DNA of 64,000 bases from Massilia putida (GTDB lineage Bacteria > Pseudomonadota > Gammaproteobacteria > Burkholderiales > Burkholderiaceae_D): NCBI RefSeq assembly GCF_001941825.1, contig NZ_CP019038.1, positions 2,542,001 to 2,606,000 of the forward strand, written 5' to 3'. The notes beneath the pieces are model-generated. The model was not told where the DNA came from. It worked only from the letters and a program-made list of their open reading frames with translations, and made no database searches. Shown here piece after piece: positions 43,724-52,402 of the stretch. The translations under genes were made by a program, and so were the position numbers. The stretch's first letter is position 1, and the number at the start of each line of letters is the position of its first letter.

Positions 43724-44473
43724 CTACAACGCCAACGTACACCGGAACCCGACGTATGGCCGCGCCGCGTGCGGCCGTTCGTCGATGACGGTAAATATGC
43801 CCGCGCCGTCCTGCGACGACCAGCTGCCGCCGCGCGCCAGCGCCCTGCCCCACCAGCTGCGCCCGGCCCGCGGCCACCAGCCCAGGCCCTGCTGCATCGG
43901 TGCGCCGGGCGGCGTCGCCAAGGTGGGCGAATCGGGTGCGAAGCTGTGCATGACGATGCCCTCGGCATCGCCCTGCGCGTCGTCGAACACCCAGCTGAAC
44001 GCGTTGCCCGCGAAGTCGTAAATGCGTTCCCCGTTCGACAGCACATGCCAGCGCCGCTCGAGCGGATCGGGCGACACCACGCAGGCCGGCTGGGCCGCGT
44101 GGTACCGCCCGCGGTGCAGCCCCTGGAACAGCCGGCCCGCCCCGACGGCACCCCCACTCCAGTTGGCGGCTTGCGCGGCGAGATCGTGCGCGATGGCCAG
44201 CGCCTGCAATTCGGTCAGCAGCCCCAGGCCCGCCTGCGCGCAGGCGCGGCGCGCCGCGTGATAGCCGATGCGCACCCAGGGCGGCGCCGACGCGCTCAGC
44301 ACGACCTCGTCATCCCGTCCGCGCGCCGCCAGCCAGCGCGCCACCGCAAACGCCGGCACGGTGACGCCGCAAGGCAAGGTGGTCGCAGGCACGGCAACAA
44401 AGCCTGCCGGCGAGGCTTGTGCGACCGCCACGGCGGCCATATCCGCATCGAGGTTGCGCATGCTTTCGGACAC
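43724..44473 (-). CDS. Formylglycine-generating-enzyme-like (SUMF1/FGE fold) protein
   Basis: This 249-residue protein has late-domain features of the FGE-sulfatase/C-type-lectin-like fold: an RACAQAGLGLLTELQALAIA helix, LSNGERIYDFAGNAFSWVFDD, then ARGGSWSS and a final RPYVGFRCTL. Members include formylglycine-generating enzymes and many binding or modifying relatives. I do not see the two catalytic cysteines of the oxidase type, so a different role is likely. The GTG at 44473 abuts the stop of the preceding gene; ATG 44461 is an alternative start. It is the last gene of the SGNH/carbamoyltransferase operon. Confidence 0.7.
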   Translation of the reverse strand: MSESMRNLDADMAAVAVAQASPAGFVAVPATTLPCGVTVPAFAVARWLAARGRDDEVVLSASAPPWVRIGYHAARRACAQAGLGLLTELQALAIAHDLAAQAANWSGGAVGAGRLFQGLHRGRYHAAQPACVVSPDPLERRWHVLSNGERIYDFAGNAFSWVFDDAQGDAEGIVMHSFAPDSPTLATPPGAPMQQGLGWWPRAGRSWWGRALARGGSWSSQDGAGIFTVIDERPHAARPYVGFRCTLAL

Positions 44474-44830
44474 CTAGAACATCTGGTAGACATAGGGCGA
44501 CAGCTCCGCCTGCGGCCGCGCCGCCACATACAGTGCGTGCAGTGCCCGCGCCGCCTCGGCCACCTGCGGCGCGAGCGCCGCCAACTCGGGATGGCCGTGC
44601 GCGCGCCAGTGCGCGGCGAGCCGCGCGCCGAACTCGTCGGCATCGAGGCACGACGGCGCGAGGAAACCGTCGAGGTCCATCGTCGTGCGCGTGCGCTGCG
44701 CGTAATAGCTGGTCAGGCGCGGATTCGGCCGCAGCGGGAACGGTGCCTGACCGGGCGCGCAGCCGGCGGTCAGCGCGTCGAACAGCGGCGCCGCGAGGTC
44801 CCGCACGGCCGCGTCGTCAATCGAGCTCAT
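44474..44830 (-). CDS. Unrecognised 118-residue protein in the carbamoyltransferase operon
   Basis: I do not recognise this protein. It has no membrane segment, signal peptide or Cys cluster. The first half contains FPLRPNPRLTSYYAQRTRTT, the second is helical and Ala-rich (AALAPQVAEAARALHALYVAAR), ending SPYVYQMF. Its start (ATG 44830) overlaps the carbamoyltransferase end by 14 bases and its stop abuts the next start, so it is made with both neighbours and may bind one of them. Confidence 0.75.
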   Translation of the reverse strand: MSSIDDAAVRDLAAPLFDALTAGCAPGQAPFPLRPNPRLTSYYAQRTRTTMDLDGFLAPSCLDADEFGARLAAHWRAHGHPELAALAPQVAEAARALHALYVAARPQAELSPYVYQMF

Positions 44831-46679
44831 AGGTCTTCCTCCAGTCTTCGTCATCCGGGAGCTGCGGCTGCTCGCGGCGCCACAACACGATGTCTTCCAG
44901 CACCAGCAGATCCATCTCCGTGCGCATGAAGCAGCGGTAGGCGTCCTGCGGACTGCATACGATCGGCTCGCCGCGCACGTTGAACGACGTGTTCACGAGC
45001 AGCGGGCAGCCGGTCAACCGTTCGAACGCCTCGATCAGCGCGCGGAACTCCGGGTGACTGTCCTTGTCGACGGTCTGGATCCTGGCCGAGTAGTCGACGT
45101 GGGTGACGGCCGGCACGTCGCTGCGCGGCTGGTTGATGAGCGCCATCATGTCGTCGTCGCCGTTGTCGAACGCGCTCATGTCCATGGGCAGGCGGCGCAT
45201 CCCGTTCACGGGGGCCACCATCAGCATGTAGGGGCTGTCGCCGTCGAAATCGAAATACTCGGCGCAGCGCTCGCGCAGCACGGCCGGGGCGAACGGGCGG
45301 AACGATTCGCGGAACTTGATCTTGAGGTTCATCGTGGCCTGGGTGCGCGGGTTGCGCGGGTCGCCGAGGATCGAACGCGCCCCCAGCGCGCGCGGCCCGA
45401 ACTCCATCCGTCCCGACAGCCAACCCACGATCTTGCCGGCCGCGAGGTGTTCGGCCACGAGCGCCAGACGTTCGCCGCGGTCGGCGATGCGCCGGTACGG
45501 ATAGCCCTTGCGGTCGAGGAAGGCGAGAATTTCGTCGCTCGAATAGCGCGGCCCGAGGTAGCTGCCGCGCTGGGCATCGCCCTCGCCGGGCGCGCGCCGG
45601 CGCGGCGCCTCGAATGCCATGTGGTGCGCCAGCAGCGCCGCGCCGAGCGCACCGCCCGCGTCGCCGGCGGCGGGCTGGATCCAGATGTCGTCGAAGATGC
45701 CGGCCGCGGCCAGCTTGCCGTTGGCCACGCAATTCAGCGCCACGCCGCCCGCCAGCACGAGCCGGCGCTCCCCGCTCAGGCGGCGCAGGTGACGCGCCGT
45801 CTTGAGCACGATGTCCTCCGTCACCTGCTGGATGCTGGCCGCGAGGTCCATCTCGCGCCGCGTGATCGGCGTCTCGGGCTGGCGCGCCGGGCCGTCGAAC
45901 AGGTCGGCGAAGCGCGGGCCCGGCATCGCCATGCCGTCCAGCCAGCCGAAGTAAGCCATGTCGAGCCGGTACGACCCATCGGCGCGGACGTCGATCAGGT
46001 GTTCGCGGATCCGCCCGGCGTAGCGCGGCCGGCCGTATGGCGCCAACCCCATCAGCTTGTACTCGCCGGAATTGACCTTGAAGCCGCAAAAGCTCGTGAC
46101 CGCGCTGTACAGCAGGCCCAGCGAATGCGGGTAGTCGATCTCGGCGAACAGCTCCAGCTTGCGGCCGTGGCCGATGCCGAGGGTGCTCGTGGCCCATTCG
46201 CCGACGCCGTCGATGGTCAGCACGGCGGCGCTGTCGAACGGCGACGGGTAGAACGCGCTGGCCGCGTGCGCCATATGGTGCTCGGCGAACAGCACGCGGC
46301 CGGCGCGCCCGAGCGTGCCCAGCGTCTGCCGCACGTGTTCGTTCACCCAGATCTTATCGCCCAGCACCGCGCCCGCCGCCTGCGCGAACAGGGCGCGCGC
46401 ACCGGCCGCGTCGCCGTGGCGCGCGCCGGCGCAGGCGTTCTGCACGACGCGGTCGAACGTCAGCAGCGGATTGTCGTAGAAGACGATCGCATCGAGGTCG
46501 GCGGCGTCGACGAAGCCTTCCTCGAGGCAGTAGTTGATGGCGTTGACGGGGAACGACGGGTCGTGCTTGCGGCGCGTGAAGCGTTCTTCCTGCGCGGCCG
46601 CGACGATTGCGCCGTCCTGCACCAGCGCCGCCGCCGCGTCATGGTAATAGCCGGCGATGCCGAGAATGGTCTTGCCCAT
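44817..46679 (-). CDS. Carbamoyltransferase of the NodU/CmcH family
   Basis: The 620-residue protein has both family domains. The N-terminal ASKHA-like carbamoyladenylate domain has GIAGYYHDAAAALV, AEHHMAHAASAFYPSPF, a LTIDGVGEW block and LAGGVALNCVANGKL; the C-terminal domain has GRMEFGPRALGARSIL and LLVNTSFNVRGEPIV. These enzymes use carbamoyl phosphate and ATP to place carbamoyl groups on hydroxyls of sugars or natural products. It lies nine bases after the SGNH hydrolase gene. No HypF or sugar-biosynthesis genes are adjacent, so the acceptor is unknown. Confidence 0.93.
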   Translation of the reverse strand: MGKTILGIAGYYHDAAAALVQDGAIVAAAQEERFTRRKHDPSFPVNAINYCLEEGFVDAADLDAIVFYDNPLLTFDRVVQNACAGARHGDAAGARALFAQAAGAVLGDKIWVNEHVRQTLGTLGRAGRVLFAEHHMAHAASAFYPSPFDSAAVLTIDGVGEWATSTLGIGHGRKLELFAEIDYPHSLGLLYSAVTSFCGFKVNSGEYKLMGLAPYGRPRYAGRIREHLIDVRADGSYRLDMAYFGWLDGMAMPGPRFADLFDGPARQPETPITRREMDLAASIQQVTEDIVLKTARHLRRLSGERRLVLAGGVALNCVANGKLAAAGIFDDIWIQPAAGDAGGALGAALLAHHMAFEAPRRRAPGEGDAQRGSYLGPRYSSDEILAFLDRKGYPYRRIADRGERLALVAEHLAAGKIVGWLSGRMEFGPRALGARSILGDPRNPRTQATMNLKIKFRESFRPFAPAVLRERCAEYFDFDGDSPYMLMVAPVNGMRRLPMDMSAFDNGDDDMMALINQPRSDVPAVTHVDYSARIQTVDKDSHPEFRALIEAFERLTGCPLLVNTSFNVRGEPIVCSPQDAYRCFMRTEMDLLVLEDIVLWRREQPQLPDDEDWRKTYELD

Positions 46680-46688
46680 GATGCCTCC

Positions 46689-47705
46689 TCAGCTCGCGCG
46701 GGCCAGACCTGCGCCCAGCATGTCCGCGATGACGGGTGCGAGCGAACGCGCGAGGGCGTCGTGACCGGCCGGCGTGAAATGGATGTCTTTTTCCCAGCGC
46801 AGCCGGCGCCGCGCGGCGGGCGGGATGCGCAGCAGGTCGGGCAACGGATCGTGCAGGCGGCAGCCCGTTTCCGTGGCCAGCTCGGCAAAGCGGGCCTGGT
46901 AAGCCGCGGCATCGCACGTCTCGTCGAGGTGCTGCGGCAGCGGCAGCGGCATCAACAGGACGGGCCGGTCGAGCGCGCGGATCCATTGCGTCAGGATCGC
47001 GCGCATCAGGCGCCAGGACGGGCTGTCGGGCGAGTCGTAGTGCGGCAGCGGCTGATACTGGGTGAGATGCTGGACCATGTCGCGCATCCCCAGTTTCGTG
47101 ACCATCTTGCGCAGCAGGAGGAAGCGCCCGCCCTGGTCGACCGCCGCGGCCTGCGCGGCATCGAGTTCGTGGTCCTCGTACGGTTCGCGCCGCGGCGGTA
47201 CGTGGCACAGCTGCAGCGTATCGTTCTCCAGCCGGTAGTAGGGCTTGGCGTAGATGCGCTCCACGCCGTGCTCGTCGCGGTGCGGGCGGAATTGCGCGGC
47301 GACGCGCCGGATGTTCTCGACGAATACGGCGATCACGACGAGGTCGTGCTCGATATCGCGGGCGAATTCGCGCCAGATGAGGTATTGCTGGTCAGTCCCG
47401 GTCGACGACAGGCCGAAGTTGTAGAACTCGACGGACGGCATGCCGGCATCGGGCAGCCGCGCCTCCAGCAGGTCCGTGTAGCGCTGGCGGTTGGGCACGG
47501 CGTCGCCGGCCGTGAACGAATCGCCGAACACGAGCACCCGCCGATGCCCGGGCGTGCGCGCCCGCACGAACGGCCGGTCGGCGCGGAAACCCTGTTCGTT
47601 GACCTGCATGAGATATCCCCCGCCTTCATGCGGGATCCTGGCCCGCAGGCAGGGAATGTAGCGATAACCGACGACAGGATGGTATTCGTATAATTGCCTC
47701 ATCAT
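46689..47705 (-). CDS. SGNH/GDSL-family hydrolase or acyltransferase
   Basis: The 338-residue protein has block I VLVFGDSFTAGD with nucleophile Ser63 and block V KDIHFTPAGHDAL with Asp307 and His309. NFGLSSTGTDQQYLIW provides the Gly block and its VFVEN region the Asn. There is no signal peptide, so it should be cytosolic. Relatives cut or move acyl groups, often acetyl on glycans. It is the first gene of a four-gene operon with the carbamoyltransferase. Two ATGs, at 47705 and 47702, are possible starts after a GGGGA. Confidence 0.85.
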   Translation of the reverse strand: MMRQLYEYHPVVGYRYIPCLRARIPHEGGGYLMQVNEQGFRADRPFVRARTPGHRRVLVFGDSFTAGDAVPNRQRYTDLLEARLPDAGMPSVEFYNFGLSSTGTDQQYLIWREFARDIEHDLVVIAVFVENIRRVAAQFRPHRDEHGVERIYAKPYYRLENDTLQLCHVPPRREPYEDHELDAAQAAAVDQGGRFLLLRKMVTKLGMRDMVQHLTQYQPLPHYDSPDSPSWRLMRAILTQWIRALDRPVLLMPLPLPQHLDETCDAAAYQARFAELATETGCRLHDPLPDLLRIPPAARRRLRWEKDIHFTPAGHDALARSLAPVIADMLGAGLARAS

Positions 47706-48075
47706 TTCCCCATGTGGTCTTTCGGACGAAATGATGATGCGTTATTTGAATATGACGATTTTATTCAACCTCAACTTTATCGACCGCCCCGGATTAATCG
47801 GCTCGTTTCCGCTTACATATTATTTTCAGAAAATATTTGAATATAGAAATAGAAAGAGCCGCCCATAGTCGGAACAGGCACTGACAGAGCGGCGGACGGC
47901 ACGGCACAGGGTTTAATACCGGCTATTCCATTACGAAATTCCTGGTTGGAAAAAAACAGGAATGTGCCTGGAATCACCGACCTTCCGGCACCATGATCGA
48001 CCATGCTTTATTTGCCATGCAAACGGGCACGGACAGCCGAACCGGTCGATTACCTGTGCCGGCGGCGCAATCGAT
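47706..48075. promoter_or_regulatory. AT-rich gap upstream of the SGNH/carbamoyltransferase operon
   Basis: This 370-base gap is strikingly A+T-rich between 47730 and 47960 compared with its neighbours, and probably holds the operon promoter. An 8-bp inverted repeat, ATCATTTC (47701-47708) and GAAATGAT (47728-47735), straddles the start codon. A short minus-strand frame (47813-48004) has no coding character. No gene is called here. Confidence 0.4.
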
Positions 48076-48672
48076 TCAGGACTGTGGTGGACGCGATCCG
48101 GTGCGCAATTCGAGGATGCTGTCGAAGGCCGCGCACGCGCCCGCGCAGGCGTCCGCGATCTCGTCCGGCGTGCGCACGCCGGCGCGCAGCGCCTGCATGA
48201 AGGCGCGCCAGCGGGGGCCGGGACCGGCCGCGTCGCCTTTCAGGTAGCGCAGCCGGTGCGGCGCCAGGCGTTCGCGCAGGCGCTCGTACAGCACGGCGCC
48301 GCCCAGTTGCGAGCCTTCGATCACGTAGTGCACGCCCCAGCGGTAGGCGGGACTCGCTGCGGCCGGCCATGCGTCCGTGAACGTGACGACGTCGCCATGG
48401 AGCGACGCGCCCGCCTCGGCCAGATCGGTCTCGATCAGGCCGAGGCGGGCTTCGTGATCGAACGCCGGGCCATCCGCAAAGCGGGCCAGCCACGCCTGCA
48501 GCGGAGCCAGCCAGGCACGCAGCAGGGCCAGGTGGGCCGTGTAGTCGTCCAGGGAGGCGTCGGGAGAGCCGATGGGCAGGCCGCTGTCGAGCGCCGCATG
48601 GCGGCCGGCGGTGGCGGCGCGCAGGGCGGCCAGGGGATCCGCGGCATGCGCGGCATCTGGAGAGCGGTTCAT
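48076..48672 (-). CDS. Biliverdin-producing heme oxygenase
   Basis: The 198-residue protein matches bacterial heme oxygenases: LRAATAGRHAALD near the start supplies the proximal heme-ligand His, and HYVIEGSQLGGAVLYERL is the conserved distal-helix Gly region. It would open heme to biliverdin, iron and CO. Many such genes (bphO) sit beside a bacteriophytochrome; here none is adjacent, so iron release or a distant photoreceptor is possible. Confidence 0.85.
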   Translation of the reverse strand: MNRSPDAAHAADPLAALRAATAGRHAALDSGLPIGSPDASLDDYTAHLALLRAWLAPLQAWLARFADGPAFDHEARLGLIETDLAEAGASLHGDVVTFTDAWPAAASPAYRWGVHYVIEGSQLGGAVLYERLRERLAPHRLRYLKGDAAGPGPRWRAFMQALRAGVRTPDEIADACAGACAAFDSILELRTGSRPPQS

Positions 48673-48745
48673 GAGATCGGTGCGGTGAAACCGTCCATCT
48701 TAGCAGCGGCGGCACGATTGCGCCGCATGGCAGGGAGCGGGTCCG

Positions 48746-49312
<567 letters not shown>

Positions 49313-49382
49313 GCGCCTATTGTAGCGCCTTCGACAACGCGCGCGCGCCTGTGCTTTGCCGGTTTTACCGTATCATGAGGCC

Positions 49383-49979
49383 ATGACACGAGCCCTTCCA
49401 CGCAGCCGGATGTTTGCGCCGCTGGTGTACCTGGCGGCGCTGGTGCTGCTCGTCGAGGAATGGTGCTGGGACACGGGCATGCGCCTGACGCGCGCCCTCG
49501 TGCGCTGGCCCGCGCTGGCGGCGCTGGAGGGCCGCGTGCGCACGCTCCCGCCGTACGGCGCCCTGTGCGCCTTCGTGCTGCCGGGCCTGCTGCTCCTGCC
49601 CGTCAAGGTGCTGGCCCTGGTCGCCATCGCCCACGGCCACGCGCTGTCCGGCATCGCGACCATCGTGGTGGCCAAGGTGGGCGGCGCGGCCGTCGTGGCC
49701 CGGCTGTACGTGCTGACGCTGCCGACCCTGCTGGCGGTCGGCTGGTTCGCGCGCTGCCACGGCTGGTTCATGGCCGCCAAGGCCCGTTGCCTCGATTATT
49801 TGCGCGCGAGCCGCGCCTACCATCTGGCGGGCCATGCTCTGCGCGGGCTGCGGGTCGGACTGAGGCGCGTGCTGCGCCGGCTCCGTCCACGGCCGGCCGA
49901 TGCGCAAGGCCGCCATGCCAGCCGCACCATGCGGGTGCTGCGCCGCTTCGTGGTCCAGTGGCGCGCGCGCCGGCGCTAA
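49383..49979 (+). CDS. Predicted inner-membrane protein of unknown function
   Basis: The 198-residue protein has three or four hydrophobic segments (about 10-25, 58-80, 88-105 and 112-125) and a very basic C-terminal third (LRGLRVGLRRVLRRLRPRP, ending RARRR). No known domain is recognisable. The ATG at 49383 is divergent from greB and fits the membrane-segment start. It precedes the kinase gene by 14 bases and may be co-transcribed with it. Confidence 0.75.
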   Translation: MTRALPRSRMFAPLVYLAALVLLVEEWCWDTGMRLTRALVRWPALAALEGRVRTLPPYGALCAFVLPGLLLLPVKVLALVAIAHGHALSGIATIVVAKVGGAAVVARLYVLTLPTLLAVGWFARCHGWFMAAKARCLDYLRASRAYHLAGHALRGLRVGLRRVLRRLRPRPADAQGRHASRTMRVLRRFVVQWRARRR

Positions 49980-49993
49980 GCGACAATGTTGAC

Positions 49994-51499
49994 ATGACCA
50001 TGAGCCCCGACACGTCCAGACCGCTTGATCAGACGCATACGGTGAGGCCCGTTCTCGCCCCCGCCATGCAGGCGTCCACCACGGAAATCTACCTGTTCGA
50101 TGCCGATACGCTGCATCTCGTCGACGTCAACCAGGCGGCGCGCCACAATCTCGGCTACGAGCTCAAGCAATTGTGCGGCATGACCCTGCTCGACCTGGCG
50201 CCGCAGCTCGACCGCGGCGAACTGGTCGCGCTGCTGGCTTCGCTGGGCCAGGAAATCGGCGACCAGGTCAGCCTGCGCACGCGCCACCGCCGGGCCGACG
50301 GCAGCACGTATCCGATCAAACTGTGCTTTTTGCGCATCGTGCGCGACGGCCGCTCGCTGATCCTCGCGATCGGCGACGATCTGTCGCTGGAACTGGCGGC
50401 GGGCATGGCGCTCGAGCAATACCAGGCGCGCTTCAACGCCGTCGTCAACCACACGCCCGGCCTCGTCTACCAGTTCGTGCTGCACGCCGACGGCACCATG
50501 GCCTACCCCTACCTGAGCGAGGGGTGCATGGCGCTGCTGGGCCTGTCGGTGTCTGAACTGCAACAAGACCCGGAGCGCTTCGTGCGGCTGATCCTGCCCG
50601 AGGACCGCAAAGGCTGGCACGACGCGATGGCGGCCTCGCAGGCGACACTGACCGCGTGGAACTGGGAAGGCCGCATCTGCGTCGAGGCCTGGAACGACGT
50701 CAAGTGGATCAGCCTGCGCGCCACGCCGCTGCCGCTGGATGGCGGCGGCGTCCAGTGGGACGGCATCATGACCAATGTCACCGCGAGCAAGCAGGAGCAG
50801 GAGGAGACGCGGCGTTCGCGCGCGCGCCTGGCCGAGCTGACGGACCATATCCAGCAGGTCAAGGAACAGGAACGGGCCCGCATCGCGCGCGAAATCCACG
50901 ACGACCTGGGCGGCAACCTCACGGCGATCAAGATGGCCCTCGCCATGCTGGCGGCGCGCCTACCCGACGACGCGGCACTGCGCGACAAGGCCGATTACCT
51001 GGACGACCTCGTCGACCGCACGATCGAAGCCGTGCACCGCATCTCGCTGGACCTGCGTCCCAGCACGCTCGACCTGGGGATCGTGGCCGCCCTCGAGTGG
51101 CAGGCGCGCGAATTCGAGAAGCAGATAGGGATCGCCTGCATATTCCGCAGCGCCGACAAGGAAATCGACCTCGACCCGGACCAGGCGGCCGCGCTGTTCC
51201 GCATCGTCCAGGAAGCGCTGACGAATATCGCCAAGCATGCGCTCGCCACGCGCGTGACGATCAGCCTGCGCCGCCAGCGCCAGCACTTGACGCTCAGCAT
51301 CTGCGATAATGGCCGCGGCATCACGCCCGCCGACCGCCTCAAGCCCCAATCGTTCGGCCTGCGCGGCATGAGCGAACGCGCCCGCGCGCTGGGCGGCACG
51401 CTCAGCTTGTCGCAGGCGCCCGGAGGTGGCACGATGGTCGTCGTCAAGATCAGGCTGGCCGCCCCCGCGGCCGGACGCAGCGAATCCACCCAAGCATGA
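49994..51499 (+). CDS. NarL-type sensor histidine kinase with two PAS domains
   Basis: The 501-residue kinase has no membrane helix. Two PAS-like regions (about 30-140 and 150-265) are followed by a HisKA_3 domain with His302 in RIAREIHDDLGGNLTAIK and an HATPase domain (FRIVQEALTNIAKHA, ICDNGRGI, FGLRGMSERARALGG). It should sense a cytosolic cue, possibly redox or a small ligand. The stop overlaps the regulator start as ATGA, so the two form one unit. I begin at ATG 49994. Confidence 0.92.
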   Translation: MTMSPDTSRPLDQTHTVRPVLAPAMQASTTEIYLFDADTLHLVDVNQAARHNLGYELKQLCGMTLLDLAPQLDRGELVALLASLGQEIGDQVSLRTRHRRADGSTYPIKLCFLRIVRDGRSLILAIGDDLSLELAAGMALEQYQARFNAVVNHTPGLVYQFVLHADGTMAYPYLSEGCMALLGLSVSELQQDPERFVRLILPEDRKGWHDAMAASQATLTAWNWEGRICVEAWNDVKWISLRATPLPLDGGGVQWDGIMTNVTASKQEQEETRRSRARLAELTDHIQQVKEQERARIAREIHDDLGGNLTAIKMALAMLAARLPDDAALRDKADYLDDLVDRTIEAVHRISLDLRPSTLDLGIVAALEWQAREFEKQIGIACIFRSADKEIDLDPDQAAALFRIVQEALTNIAKHALATRVTISLRRQRQHLTLSICDNGRGITPADRLKPQSFGLRGMSERARALGGTLSLSQAPGGGTMVVVKIRLAAPAAGRSESTQA

Positions 51500-52143
51500 C
51501 AGAAAAAGCCAGCATCCGCGTTTTTATTGCAGACGATCACGCCATCGTACGTGAAGGCCTCAAGCAAATCCTAGCCGAACAGCGCGACATCGTCGTCGCC
51601 GGCGAAGCCGAGTCCGGTCTCGATGCGGTCAAGCTGTTCCGCAAATCGCGCTGTAACGTCATGCTGCTCGACATCTCCCTGCCCGACCGTAACGGCATCG
51701 AAGTGCTGAAACAGATCAAGAGCGAAAACCCGGAGCTGGCCGTGCTGATGCTGTCCATGCACCGCGAGGACCAGTACGCGATCCGTTCGCTGAAGGCCGG
51801 CGCCGCCGGCTACCTGACGAAGCAGAGCGCGCCGAAGGAGCTCGTCAACGCGATCCGCCAGGTGGCGGGCGGCCAGCGCTACGTCAGCGCCCAGCTGGCC
51901 CAGGTGCTGGCGGCCCAACTGGGCGAGAACCACGAGGCGCCCGTGCACGAGGCGCTGTCCGACCGCGAATACCAGACCCTCACCCTGATTGCCTCCGGCA
52001 AGACCGTCAGCGAGATCGCGCGCGAACTCTCCCTGTCGGTGAAGACCGTCAGCGAATACCGCTCGCGCCTGCTGGCCAAGATGAAGCTCAAGACCAGTGC
52101 CGAACTCACGCATTACGCGATCCGTAATCAGCTCATTGACTGA
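51496..52143 (+). CDS. NarL/FixJ-family response regulator
   Basis: The 215-residue protein has a receiver with Asp13-Asp14 (IADDHAIVREG), phospho-acceptor Asp59 (NVMLLDISLPD) and a Lys at LTKQ, followed by a LuxR-type helix-turn-helix (LSDREYQTLTLIASGKTVSE…SLSVKTVSEYRSRLLAKM). It overlaps the kinase gene by four bases. The close spacing to the diguanylate cyclase gene downstream (about 130 bases) suggests that gene as a target, which is inference. Confidence 0.94.
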   Translation: MTEKASIRVFIADDHAIVREGLKQILAEQRDIVVAGEAESGLDAVKLFRKSRCNVMLLDISLPDRNGIEVLKQIKSENPELAVLMLSMHREDQYAIRSLKAGAAGYLTKQSAPKELVNAIRQVAGGQRYVSAQLAQVLAAQLGENHEAPVHEALSDREYQTLTLIASGKTVSEIARELSLSVKTVSEYRSRLLAKMKLKTSAELTHYAIRNQLID

Positions 52144-52170
52144 CTTCGACTGACTTCGCGCCTTGTCAAT

Positions 52171-52402
52171 ACAGTCCGTGAGACTGAGTGGTGATTCCGC
52201 GCTTTATCGGCGATTTGATTTTGTGGCAGCGGCTTACCATGGCGACAATAAGAATTCCATATTGCAACGTCCAAAATGTCCAGCTCACAACGCCCGCCGG
52301 GGGTACCCGGCCTGAACCCGGCGGAAATCGCGCGCGAAGCGTTCCGCCGGCTTGCCACGCGGCGCATCGCGCCGACGCCGGACGCCTACCGCGAGATCTA
52401 TA
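52171..52402. repeat. Direct repeat, left copy: promoter and 5' end of the diguanylate cyclase gene
   Basis: This stretch, covering about 105 bases upstream of the cyclase ATG and its first 42 codons, is repeated in the same orientation at 53877-54115 on the other side of the gene. The shared blocks include ACAGTCCG, GACTGAGT, GTGATTCCGCG and GAATTCCATATTGCAAC. Differences are spread through both noncoding and coding parts, so the duplication is old. Confidence 0.85.

Noticed and set aside
43724..44473. Diversity-generating retroelement target.
   Set aside because: No reverse transcriptase, accessory gene or template/variable repeat pair is present in the window.
47813..48004. A 63-codon minus-strand frame in the AT-rich gap.
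   Set aside because: No ribosome site, no recognisable pattern and composition typical of noncoding AT-rich DNA.
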